Source: Prunus persica (lineage: Eukaryota > Streptophyta > Magnoliopsida > Rosales > Rosaceae). From it: a stretch of 64,000 nt of DNA. The stretch lies in contig NC_034014.1 of NCBI RefSeq assembly GCF_000346465.2, positions 3,098,852-3,162,851 on the forward strand. Reading direction: 5' to 3'. Below the pieces are notes generated by a model, which made no database searches, was not told where the DNA came from, and was given only the letters and a program-made list of their open reading frames with translations. Numbering within the stretch: position 1 is the first letter of the stretch; the number at the start of each line of letters is the position of its first letter. Shown here in pieces: positions 39,077 to 47,669 of this stretch. Both the position numbers and the translations under genes were made by a program.

Positions 39077-39178
39077 CTGAAACAAACGGTTATCGGGGTA
39101 CAATACACTACTTATATTTTCTGCTTTCTGTCTGCAAACAACAGCATTGATGTAATAATCTCCAGTATTATAGGCTTC
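39077..39178 (-). pseudogene. Isolated glucan-phosphorylase-like exon
   Basis: On the minus strand an exon-like stretch of 34 codons lies between a clean acceptor (CACATGCAG) and donor (TTTCAG|GTTTGC). Its peptide, EAYNTGDYYINAVVCRQKAE then NISSVLYPDNRLFQ, resembles the (F/Y)NxGDY...AENISxVLYPDD segment of alpha-glucan (starch/glycogen) phosphorylases. No neighbouring phosphorylase exon was found on either side, including the RLKQQYF-type block expected next. It is probably a dispersed gene fragment. The family match is from recall of the motif and was not searched. Confidence 0.4.
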
Positions 39179-39462
39179 CTGCATGTGCGGATCATTGCAT
39201 AGAAAAATTAGTCTCACCTAAAATTTGTAGGAGGCAAGAGATGGATTCTATTGAAACACGAACAATTGGATGAGAGAATACTGTAGCTACTCTTTCATTT
39301 GGGATTTCCGTGGGATATTGATTAAAAATGCATTTCTTGAAATGCATAATGTTTAATGTTAGTAAAAGACACAGAAAAAAAATTCAAACAAATTGATCAC
39401 AACAGTATTAACTGTTTCTAACATAAAATATGATGTGTGAAACAGGCAAATTATCTACTCAC

Positions 39463-39660
39463 AGGGGTGAACCACAACTCCCGGATTCCACAGAATGAAT
39501 AATTTTGGATACAGTATCTATCAACAACGTCAGGAAAAGTGCTTTTGGGGAAGGTAAATAGAAGCAAACCACTCTTTGTCAGCTTAACCAGCGAAAGAAG
39601 AGGACTTGTGTCTCCTTCCCCATCCACCCTCGCAGGAGACAAAGGAGGACCATTTTGAAG
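39463..39660 (-). other. Possible exon of a degraded minus-strand gene
   Basis: On the minus strand a 66-codon open stretch lies between an acceptor-like GACAG and a donor (CACCCCT|GTGAGTAG). The peptide contains NGPPLSPARVDGEGDTSPLL and LLLFTFPKSTFPDVVDRY. Composition is protein-like, but I recognise no family. It lies between the phosphorylase-like exon and the Copia insertion. Confidence 0.25.
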
Positions 39661-39719
39661 ATCATCTGTCATTGCCATCATGATTACAAACAAGTGATGT
39701 CACAAAACAGAAGCTCGGC

Positions 39720-39840
39720 ATCTAATTGCATACGAAGTAAATCTAAAAGCGATAACATTAGCGTCCCAAGAGTTCGCAGTAGCCTCCTCGCCATCTGCAC
39801 TATCTTTGGAAAGCTCCCTTCTTTCAGAAACGGCTTCTTC
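39720..39840 (-). pseudogene. Exon-like sequence split by the Copia insertion
   Basis: Ignoring the retrotransposon and one copy of its 5-bp target duplication, the minus strand reads from an acceptor (AGTTGCAG, near 45021) through about 40 codons rich in Glu and Ser (EEAVSERRELSKDSADGEEA). The second part is here and the first few codons are at 45007-45020. If this was a live exon, the Copia insertion disrupts it. The product is unidentified, and no start or clear downstream donor was found. Confidence 0.25.
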
Positions 39841-40057
39841 TATTAGAATAATATATTGTAATTGATATGTTATTATTGTAATATGTTAATTATAACCATA
39901 CATAGAGTAGTTACTTGATATAGGTAGACAGATCCAAATCAATCCCTAGGATTGGGGATCACGCTATGGAGATTCTGTAATATTGGTAGTATATATTTTG
40001 CTGTACTCTACTATTGACAATATACCAAAAAAACCTTCCAACTAAACATTCTTTACA
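39841..40057 (+). repeat. Copia 5' LTR (217 bp)
   Basis: Begins TATTAGAATAATATATTG and ends ACATTCTTTACA. It carries the element's promoter; TATA-like ATATATTTTGC lies in its right half. Base-for-base comparison by eye with 44790-45006 shows no difference. Confidence 0.93.
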
Positions 40058-40069
40058 TGGTATCAGAGC
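40058..40069 (+). other. Copia primer binding site (iMet tRNA)
   Basis: TGGTATCAGAGC directly after the 5' LTR is complementary to the 3' end of plant initiator Met-tRNA, the usual primer for minus-strand synthesis in Copia elements. Confidence 0.93.
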
Positions 40070-40129
40070 TGCGCCCTAGTGCCTGATTTCCTAACCTTTT
40101 CAAAACCCTCCAGCAAACCTGCAACCACC

Positions 40130-43100
40130 ATGTCAGACAAAGAACAAACACCAGAAAACAAGAAATCCAATTCCAAAAATTCAAGCAATAGCAACAGCAA
40201 TTCTAGTATGGATACATCAAATCCATACTATGTTCATTCTTCAGACCACCCTAGTCATATGCTCGTTCCAACAAAATTGAACGGCGCCAATTATCCATCT
40301 TGGAATAAATCCATGATTCATGCCCTCACAGCCAAGAACAAAATTGGCTTTGTCAATGGATCCATTAAGCCGCCATCAGAAACAGAAAACCCCACGGAAT
40401 ATGCTCTTTGGAATCAATGCAACAGTATGATTTTATCATGGCTTGCTCACTCCGTGGAACCCGATCTAGCCAAAGGGGTTGTCCACGCCAAGACCGCTCA
40501 TCAAGTATGGGAAGATTTCAAAGACCAATTCTCACAAAAAAATGCACCAACAATTTATCAGATTCAGAAGTCCATCGCCTCTCTCACACAGGGCACCATG
40601 ACAGTCTCAGCCTATTTCACAAAACTCAAAGGCCTTTGGGACGAATTAGAAACATACAGAACTCCTCTCACTTGCAATGAGATGAAAGCACACAACGAAG
40701 AAAGAGAAGAAGATAAGATGATGCAATTTCTCATGGGCCTTAATGACACATTCAGTGGCGTTCGCAGCAACATCCTCATGATAACACCATTGCCCAAAGT
40801 CCGTCAAGCTTATTCACTTGTCATTCAAGATGAAACACAACGACAGATGACATCGGGAACAACCGAGAACTTTTCTATTGCTGCAGCTATCCAAAGCCGT
40901 CCAAACAATTCCAAAAATAAACATTGTGATCATTGTGATCGCAATGGTAATGTAATTGCAGATTGCAGGCAATTAAAATTCCATTGCAATTTTTGTAATC
41001 GAAACGGACATACGGAAGACACTTGCCGTTTCAAGGACGGAACCTACACATCAAGCGGACAAGGAAATCATGCCAGGAATGAAAACCAAGGGTCCAATCG
41101 AGGTACAAACTCACGCAGAAATTCTGGTTTCTCAGGTAGTAACACGCGCACCTTCACGCAGCGATCACATGGGTTTGTTCCACATGCGGGCTCATCCTTC
41201 CCATCCGCACACGCTGCACAGCAAGTTGGCTCTTCAAGTGTCACACAGCCTTCACAAAACCCAATTCAAGCTCCAGACTTTTCAGCTCAAACCTTCTTGA
41301 GTGGACTTACTTCTGACCAATATCAACAATTGGCCACAGCCATGTCACTAGTCAACACCAATGCATCATCCTCTGGTAATAACCATGCATTTGTGAATGC
41401 AGCAGGTCTGTCCACCTTTACTGTTCCTTCAATTAATTTTGTTTCTAGCAAACCTTGGATTTTGGATAGCGGGGCTACAGATCATATTACATCTGATTCT
41501 ACACTTTTCACAAAAATGCAACCATCTCACACTCCCATTGTTAACTTACCCACCGGTTCTTCCGCACCAATTACTTCAGTTGGCACAATTCCTTTCAATA
41601 ACACCATCACCTTAGATAATGTTTTGTGTGTTCCTTCCTTTCACTTGAATTTAATGTCAGCCAGTAAAATTACCGACTCACTCAATTGTTGTGTTATTTT
41701 GTTTCCCACATTTTGTGTCTTACAGGACTTGGCTACCGGGAAGATGATTGGTATGGGTAAACAACGTGGTGGTCTCTATTACATGTCGCCTTTGCCAAGG
41801 ATACCTGTTTCCTGTCAAGTTTCACAAACCTCCAATTTATGGCACCTTCGTCTCGGACACCCTTCACCTGCTCGGTTTCAATTACTTTCTTCATTGCTTC
41901 CTTCAAAAATTGTTTCTGTTGACAATAATTGTGGCATTTGTCATATGGCTAAACAAACAAGAATTCCTTTTCCACTAAGTTCTATTTCATCGCGTTCAGC
42001 ATTTGACTTATTACATTGTGACATTTGGGGTCCACATAAAATAGCCTCTCATTCGGGAGCTCGTTTTTTTCTTACAATTGTTGATGACTTTACTCGATGC
42101 ACTTGGCTTTTCTTGATGGTTCACAAATCTGAAACACAAACTCTTCTAAAATCTTTTTTTACTTTTGTCAAAACTCAATTCAATTTCAATGTTAAAGCCA
42201 TTCGCACTGACAATGGTTCAGAATTTTTATCCATGAAAGAGTTTTTGCAAACCAATGGAATTGCACATCAACGATCCTGTGTTCACACTCCACAACAAAA
42301 TGGAGTTATTGAGCGCAAACATCGTCACATTCTCAATGTTGCCCGTGCTCTACGTTTCCAAGCCAATTTACCTCTCATTTTTTGGGGGGAGTGTGTTTTA
42401 ACTGCTGTCTATCTCATCAATCGTTTGCCCACTCCATTATTGTCCAATAAATCTCCTTTTGAGTTGCTCTATCACCAGCCACCAACCCTTAACCATCTTA
42501 GAGTTTTTGGGTGCCTTTGTTATGCTACTGTGACTCATCCCCTACAAAAATTTGATGCTCGTGCCACACCTTGTATTTTTGTTGGCTATCCAATGGGACA
42601 AAAGGGCTACAAACTTTTTGATCTGCACACCTCCAAATTTTTAGTTAATAGAGATGTTCAGTTCCATGAACATATTTTTCCTTTCTCCACTATCCCACCT
42701 CAACCTGCTTCCTCCACTCCTATTATTCCTAACCCAATTTTTGACATTGAACCACCACTTTCTATAAATCCCATTTCATCACCCAATGACATCACGTGTC
42801 CACCTCCTGCCATCCCAATCCCAACTAGCATTAACACACCTACCCATGACACCACATGTCCACCTCTTGATGCCTCCCTTGTAGAACCTACCAGCATCAC
42901 TCCTTCCTCTCCACAACCTCACCCCGCCACCACCAGTCAAGTGGTTCCCAACACTCCACCTATCTCCCATTCATCTGACCACACCTTGCCACTTCTTCAT
43001 TTTCCATCTGAACCAACATTACTTGGTTCACCTCATTCATCTCCCATGGCTCCAACACGTCATTCCACTCGTCCAAGGCAGGCTCCCGCATGGCACCAAC

Positions 43101-44782
43101 ATTACCACATGTCCAACCATGCCTCTTCATCTGCCCGGTCGCCATCTGCTGTTACAGGTACAAAATACCCACTCTCTCATTTCTTGTCTTATTCTCGCAT
43201 TTCATCCCCCCATTATTCCTTTTTAGTTAACATTTCAGGCACCACTGAACCCACCAGTTATGCTCAAGCCATCCTTGATCCCAATTGGCAGCAGGCCATG
43301 CAAACAGAATTAGATGCTTTGGCACAAAACAATACATGGACTCTTGTCCCGTTGCCACCTGGACACAAACCCATTGGTTGTAAATGGGTTTTCAAACTCA
43401 AATATAAATCTGATGGCACCATTGATCGTTACAAAGCCCGGCTTGTGGCCAAGGGCTACACACAGGTGGAAGGCATTGATTACCAGGAAACATTCTCTCC
43501 TACAGCCAAACTCACCACATTGCGTTGTCTTCTCACTGTTGCCGCTGCTCGTAATTGGTTCATCCATCAATTAGATGTTCAGAATGCCTTCCTCCATGGC
43601 GATTTGCACGAAGTCGTGTACATGGACCTTCCTCCCGGACTTCGCCGACAAGGGGGGAATACTGTATGTCGGCTCAATAAGTCCCTTTATGGACTTAAAC
43701 AGGCTTCCAGGAACTGGTTTTCCAAATTTTCTGGTGCTATTCAACAGGCAGGCTTTCAGCAGTCAAAATCCGATTACTCCTTGTTCACCAAGGTTCGAAA
43801 TAATTCTTTTACAGCTATTCTTATTTATGTGGATGACATACTTCTCACAGGGAATGATTTGCAAGAAATGGAGCATCTCAAATCTTTTCTCCTCAAGCAT
43901 TTTCGCATCAAGGACCTTGGTGATTTAAAATACTTCTTGGGTATTGAGTTCTCTCGTTCCAAGAAAGGTATTTACATGTCTCAAAGGAAATATGCTTTGG
44001 ACATATTACAAGATGCGGGTCTCTTAGGCGCTCGTCCAGATAAGTTTCCAATGGAGCAAAATCTCAGACTCACACCCACAGATGGAGCTTTACTCAATGA
44101 TCCTATGAAATACCGACGGTTAGTGGGACACTTGATCTACCTCACTGTAACAAGGCCCGACATAGTATATTCAGTTCGGACATTGAGTCAATTCATGCAT
44201 GAGCCTAGAAAACCACATTGGGATGCAGCACTCCGTGTTCTCAGATTCATCAAAAATTCTCCAGGTCAAGGCTTATTATTTCCTGCATCAAACAATCTTG
44301 CTTTGAGAGCTTACTGTGATTCAGACCATGCCGGATGCCGTACCACAAGACAATCTGTCACAGGTTTTTGTATTTTTCTGGGAAATTCTCTCATCTCATG
44401 GAAATCCAAAAAGCAACAACATGTTTCTCGTTCATCCGCAGAAGCAGAGTACCGAGCCATGGCAAACGCTTGTTTGGAACTCACTTGGCTACGATACATA
44501 CTACATGATCTGAAAGTCCCTCAGGTGAACCCGGCTCCATTATATTGTGACAATCAAGCTGCTTTATATATTGCTGCGAACCCTGTATTCCACGAGCGCA
44601 CCAAACATATTGAGATTGATTGTCACATCGTTCGAGAAAAGCTGCTTGCCGGACTGATCACTCCTTCATATGTCCCTTCCCACGCTCAGTTAGCAGACAT
44701 TTTTACGAAGCCTTTGGGAAAGAACGACTATACCAGATTAAGCAGCAAGTTGGGACTTCATGACATTCACTCTCCAACTTGA
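40130..44782 (+). CDS. Copia gag-pol polyprotein, intact
   Basis: Single frame of 1550 codons from the ATG at 40130 (MSDKEQTPENKK); the frame is also open upstream, but without an ATG. Order: Gag (UBN2-like; LNGANYPSWNKSMIHAL near residue 65); two zinc knuckles around 266-300, of which the second is a proper CCHC (CNFCNRNGHTEDTC) and the first has Asn for His; protease with WILDSGATDHIT near 445; integrase with HLRLGHP/CGIC zinc domain near 570, and catalytic Asp in LLHCDIWGPH and DNGSEF plus Glu in QQNGVIERKHR; reverse transcriptase with YVDDILLTGND near 1235; RNase H with AYCDSDHAG and SSAEAEYRAM to the end. No stop or frameshift is seen, so the protein could be functional. Confidence 0.95.
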   Translation: MSDKEQTPENKKSNSKNSSNSNSNSSMDTSNPYYVHSSDHPSHMLVPTKLNGANYPSWNKSMIHALTAKNKIGFVNGSIKPPSETENPTEYALWNQCNSMILSWLAHSVEPDLAKGVVHAKTAHQVWEDFKDQFSQKNAPTIYQIQKSIASLTQGTMTVSAYFTKLKGLWDELETYRTPLTCNEMKAHNEEREEDKMMQFLMGLNDTFSGVRSNILMITPLPKVRQAYSLVIQDETQRQMTSGTTENFSIAAAIQSRPNNSKNKHCDHCDRNGNVIADCRQLKFHCNFCNRNGHTEDTCRFKDGTYTSSGQGNHARNENQGSNRGTNSRRNSGFSGSNTRTFTQRSHGFVPHAGSSFPSAHAAQQVGSSSVTQPSQNPIQAPDFSAQTFLSGLTSDQYQQLATAMSLVNTNASSSGNNHAFVNAAGLSTFTVPSINFVSSKPWILDSGATDHITSDSTLFTKMQPSHTPIVNLPTGSSAPITSVGTIPFNNTITLDNVLCVPSFHLNLMSASKITDSLNCCVILFPTFCVLQDLATGKMIGMGKQRGGLYYMSPLPRIPVSCQVSQTSNLWHLRLGHPSPARFQLLSSLLPSKIVSVDNNCGICHMAKQTRIPFPLSSISSRSAFDLLHCDIWGPHKIASHSGARFFLTIVDDFTRCTWLFLMVHKSETQTLLKSFFTFVKTQFNFNVKAIRTDNGSEFLSMKEFLQTNGIAHQRSCVHTPQQNGVIERKHRHILNVARALRFQANLPLIFWGECVLTAVYLINRLPTPLLSNKSPFELLYHQPPTLNHLRVFGCLCYATVTHPLQKFDARATPCIFVGYPMGQKGYKLFDLHTSKFLVNRDVQFHEHIFPFSTIPPQPASSTPIIPNPIFDIEPPLSINPISSPNDITCPPPAIPIPTSINTPTHDTTCPPLDASLVEPTSITPSSPQPHPATTSQVVPNTPPISHSSDHTLPLLHFPSEPTLLGSPHSSPMAPTRHSTRPRQAPAWHQHYHMSNHASSSARSPSAVTGTKYPLSHFLSYSRISSPHYSFLVNISGTTEPTSYAQAILDPNWQQAMQTELDALAQNNTWTLVPLPPGHKPIGCKWVFKLKYKSDGTIDRYKARLVAKGYTQVEGIDYQETFSPTAKLTTLRCLLTVAAARNWFIHQLDVQNAFLHGDLHEVVYMDLPPGLRRQGGNTVCRLNKSLYGLKQASRNWFSKFSGAIQQAGFQQSKSDYSLFTKVRNNSFTAILIYVDDILLTGNDLQEMEHLKSFLLKHFRIKDLGDLKYFLGIEFSRSKKGIYMSQRKYALDILQDAGLLGARPDKFPMEQNLRLTPTDGALLNDPMKYRRLVGHLIYLTVTRPDIVYSVRTLSQFMHEPRKPHWDAALRVLRFIKNSPGQGLLFPASNNLALRAYCDSDHAGCRTTRQSVTGFCIFLGNSLISWKSKKQQHVSRSSAEAEYRAMANACLELTWLRYILHDLKVPQVNPAPLYCDNQAALYIAANPVFHERTKHIEIDCHIVREKLLAGLITPSYVPSHAQLADIFTKPLGKNDYTRLSSKLGLHDIHSPT

Positions 44783-44789
44783 GGGGGAG
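44781..44789 (+). other. Copia polypurine tract
   Basis: GAGGGGGAG immediately before the 3' LTR and 2 bp from the end of the pol stop codon; primes plus-strand synthesis. Confidence 0.9.
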
Positions 44790-45006
44790 TATTAGAATAA
44801 TATATTGTAATTGATATGTTATTATTGTAATATGTTAATTATAACCATACATAGAGTAGTTACTTGATATAGGTAGACAGATCCAAATCAATCCCTAGGA
44901 TTGGGGATCACGCTATGGAGATTCTGTAATATTGGTAGTATATATTTTGCTGTACTCTACTATTGACAATATACCAAAAAAACCTTCCAACTAAACATTC
45001 TTTACA
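44790..45006 (+). repeat. Copia 3' LTR (217 bp)
   Basis: Same sequence as 39841-40057 as far as can be read by eye. It is followed by the second copy of the TCTTC target duplication. Confidence 0.93.
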
Positions 45007-45196
45007 TCTTCTTCTGAACTGCAACTATTAAAGCACTGAACATAGTGAAAACATGGACATAGAAACAACTTGTTATAAAAGACTACTGATTTCAGCTGAA
45101 AGCTAAGAAGAAAATCATGGGTAAAAAATTCAAGAAAAAATAAAGCTTCAAGACCAGAGTGAGCGATCTTGAGCTGGAATTGGTGAGGAGGAATAC

Positions 45197-45525
45197 AGTA
45201 TAGCCGCGCGGCTATACTCTTTAAACATATTGTCCTCCTCGTTGTCGTTGGCGAGGCAAACATGTAGTATACTTAAAACGTATAGCCGGTCGGCTATACT
45301 TTTTAAATATATTCGAATATTCAAAGATATAGCCGTACGGCTATACTGTTTAAATGTATTGTCGTTGTCGTTGGTGAGGTAAACATATCGTATAGTGTAT
45401 AGCCGCGCGGCTATACTTTTAATCGTTGTCGTTGGTGAGGTAAACGTGTCGTATAAGAGTATCCGCCCGGCTATACTCTTTAAATATTCGAATATATTTA
45501 AAAAGTATAGCCGGGCGGCCATACT
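45197..45525. repeat. Palindrome array B (six tatagcc..ggctata units)
   Basis: Six inverted-repeat units: 45197-45218, 45279-45300, 45326-45347, 45396-45417, 45458-45477 (one arm lacks two bases) and 45504-45525. Arms are AGTATAGCCG and CGGCTATACT, and the central two bases vary (CG, GT, TA, CG, CC, GG). Two linker types alternate: type A holds the palindrome ATATTCGAATAT, type B holds GTTGTCGTTGGTGAGGTAAAC. The order is P-B-P-A-P-B-P-B-P-A-P. The minus strand has a 130-codon open frame through the array whose repeated SIA(A/D)RLY and YSR(T/A)AI words are just translated palindromes. The array starts about 190 bp beyond the Copia element. Confidence 0.9.
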
Positions 45526-45529
45526 GTTT

Positions 45530-46260
45530 AAATATTCCATTTAGGCTGTTCTGTCCGTGTATTTCTTTCAAACTATTATACATTCATGTTTGTATTCTAA
45601 TAATAAACACGACAAGGAAATTACTTCAAAATGAGCTCTTTTCTCTTTTTTAGGTAAATTATTATTATTATTATTTTTTAGGGGGTTTGAAAAGATGTTT
45701 TAAAGGTTAAGCTCTATATTTTATTTTATTTTTGATTACATTATATGTTAGATAAGTTTAATCTCTAATAACACTAGTATTCAAACTTAAGAAAAATATA
45801 AAGTTAATACCTTGGTCCTTATTTCAAAATAATAACTTATGGCCCCAAATAAGCAATGTCAAACGAAAATTTAAAGACATGATTGCAAGATGTGTTTTGT
45901 TATATTTTATGAATTATGATAAAAACATTGTTGGTTAACTACAATAGAAAACATTGTGGGAGATGCATTTTATATTGGATATAGGCTATACAATCAAATA
46001 AGATTTCCAAAAATATAGGAAGCATGACATTAGAGCACATTGGTGGAGATGTTTTTTAAAATTCTCAACACCCTTTTTTGAGGAGAGAGGTCCAAAAGCC
46101 GCGTTAACGCAGCTAATGACACCCAGTCTGAAAATTAGGACTTTTCTATAATAAAAAAACAAGAGGAGAGAGAGGTTTACTTCATTTCATGGTTTGCACT
46201 TACTTGACTTCCAATACGTGAACCCCATTAATATTAATTTTTAGTATTAATATTAATTTT
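45530..46260. other. Spacer with possible truncated MITE
   Basis: AT-rich. From about 46032, TTAGAGCACATTGGTGGAGATG looks like the end of a MITE and is followed by CCGCGTTAACGCAGC (inner palindrome GCGTTAACGC at 46103-46112). The other end was not found. A 19-bp tandem duplication (ATTAATATTAATTTTTAG) occupies 46228-46264. Confidence 0.35.
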
Positions 46261-46491
46261 TAGCACCCAATGAACAAAGCACAAAGTCTCCCTCCATCTT
46301 CTCTATGTAAATCCACCAAGCAAAAACAAAAACACAAACCCTCTCTCCTTTTGTTACACCAACTGTTGTTACAACAGAGATTTTCTCAAAAGCAAAAGCA
46401 CACACCACTTGTGCTGTGCTCCCAAAACAAGCAACAAAAAGGCAACAGAATCACCATCCCTTCAATCTCACTCTGCTTCCAATCATTAGAG

Positions 46492-47043
46492 ATGAGGTTG
46501 AAGGCACCAATTGCCTTAAGATCCAAGCTACTCAAACCATGCAGAAACTTGTTACAAATTTTCAGATTCAAACTCAAAAAACCATTCTTTATAAGAGCCC
46601 TTCACTCTCGTCCTCATTACACCAAAGTTGAAAAGGCTCAAAAGGCTCCGAAGAAGAATCGGATAACGGGGTTCCTGTCAGCTTTCTGTTCAACCCGGAA
46701 GCCGAAAGGGATGGACAGACTAGCAGCGCTCAAGAGCTTCTCAGAAAAAGGGGGTGATGGAAGGCATTATTCATCACCCATTACACCGGCTTATTTGAAG
46801 GCTATGGCTGGAGAACCGGTGGCTTCGGGTCATGAAGAGGTGCAAGATGCATGCAAGAGTTTTGAGAACTATTTGGTGGAGATGATTATTGATGAAGGGA
46901 AAGTGAGGGACTTAATGGATGTGGAAGAGCTTCTTTACTGCTGGAAGAACCTGAAAAGCCCTGTTTTCATTGATTTGGTTGGTAGATTCTACGGAGAGCT
47001 GTGCAAGGACTTGTTTTCCACCAGCAGTGATGAAAGTTCATAG
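46492..47043 (+). CDS. OFP17: OVATE family protein, OFP17-like (single exon)
   Basis: Short OVATE protein of 183 residues from the ATG at 46492 (MRLKAPIALRSKLLKPCRNL). The frame is open upstream to an ATG at 46270, which would add 74 Lys/Gln/Ser-rich residues; I prefer the internal start because the N-terminus then resembles OFP17. The OVATE domain is at the C-terminus: SFENYLVEMIIDEGKVRDLM, DVEELLYCWKNLKSPVFIDL, VGRFYGELCKDLF. A basic stretch precedes it (APKKNRITGFLSAFCSTRKP). As a member of the family it should repress transcription with homeodomain partners, but the OFP17 subgroup is poorly studied and lacks the OFP1/2/4 N-terminal block seen in its neighbour at 34-35 kb. Confidence 0.8.
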   Translation: MRLKAPIALRSKLLKPCRNLLQIFRFKLKKPFFIRALHSRPHYTKVEKAQKAPKKNRITGFLSAFCSTRKPKGMDRLAALKSFSEKGGDGRHYSSPITPAYLKAMAGEPVASGHEEVQDACKSFENYLVEMIIDEGKVRDLMDVEELLYCWKNLKSPVFIDLVGRFYGELCKDLFSTSSDESS

Positions 47044-47099
47044 TGATTCTTCAATATTCAAATTCTTTCTTTCAAAGGCATAATATTTTTGTAATATGG

Positions 47100-47669
47100 C
47101 ATGTAAATGCGGAAATGATTCCTTTTATCATGCTTATTCATTCTTCACCAAGGCACCAAATACTCTCAATGATACCATTTCAGAAAAGCAAAATATTGAT
47201 TTCATTTGCAGGTGGTACAAACAAAATCCAAAAGAATTCAATGCACAATCTGATTAAATTGTATTGTACTCCAAAGCAATCATCATTAAAAGTTCTGCAA
47301 ATGAATCAAGAAACAAGCAATGCATTCCCAAAGTTGAAGAAAGCGGCTTTGATTAAATTCTGGAAAGAAATAAAAAGACACATGGAAATAAAGAACAATA
47401 TCCATATAGATGTCAATTTACAGTTTAGAAAGTGATTAACCAGATTCTTGCAGTCTACCATATCCATATAGATATGTCAAAACTTGAAAACTGGATATTA
47501 CAAACTCAGATTTGAGAGTTAAATCGATTTAACTCTACCAGCTGTAGTTTGGAAAACTCCCACAATTGCTCTCGGCTAAGTTGAACTAACTATTAACATT
47601 TCATAACAAAAGTTAGGTTCAGCTGAATGACCAGTTGGTCAGTGAACTGTAAACATTACCAAGGGACGA
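47100..47669. other. Convergent 3' region between OFP17-like and DUF641 genes
   Basis: The two genes point toward each other here, so this holds both 3' UTRs. No further gene recognised. Confidence 0.5.

Larger units (their letters stand above)
39836..45011 (+). mobile_element. Intact Ty1/Copia LTR retrotransposon with 5-bp TSD
   Basis: Complete element of 5166 bp (39841-45006) flanked by the target duplication TCTTC at 39836-39840 and 45007-45011. In order: 5' LTR, primer site complementary to initiator Met-tRNA (TGGTATCAGAGC at 40058-40069), one uninterrupted gag-pol frame, polypurine tract (GAGGGGGAG at 44781-44789), 3' LTR. The two 217-bp LTRs read as identical, so insertion is recent. 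Integrase precedes reverse transcriptase, which defines Copia. The LTRs begin TATTAG and end TTTACA, i.e. the non-canonical TA..CA ends instead of TG..CA. Confidence 0.95.

Noticed and set aside
42700..43226. Minus-strand and alternate-frame ORFs inside the Copia element
   Set aside because: Shadows of the Pro/Ser/Thr-rich linker between integrase and reverse transcriptase.
45197..45525. CRISPR-like repeat array
   Set aside because: The host is a plant nucleus, the linkers are themselves repeated rather than unique spacers, and there are no cas genes.
45148..45540. Minus-strand 130-codon frame through palindrome array B
   Set aside because: The peptide is only repeated translations of the palindromes (SIAARLY, YSRTAI); no evidence of a gene.
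46270..46491. N-terminal extension of the OFP17-like protein
   Set aside because: The 74 extra residues are Lys/Gln/Ser-rich low complexity unlike other OFP17 N-termini; the internal ATG is preferred, though the longer form is not excluded.
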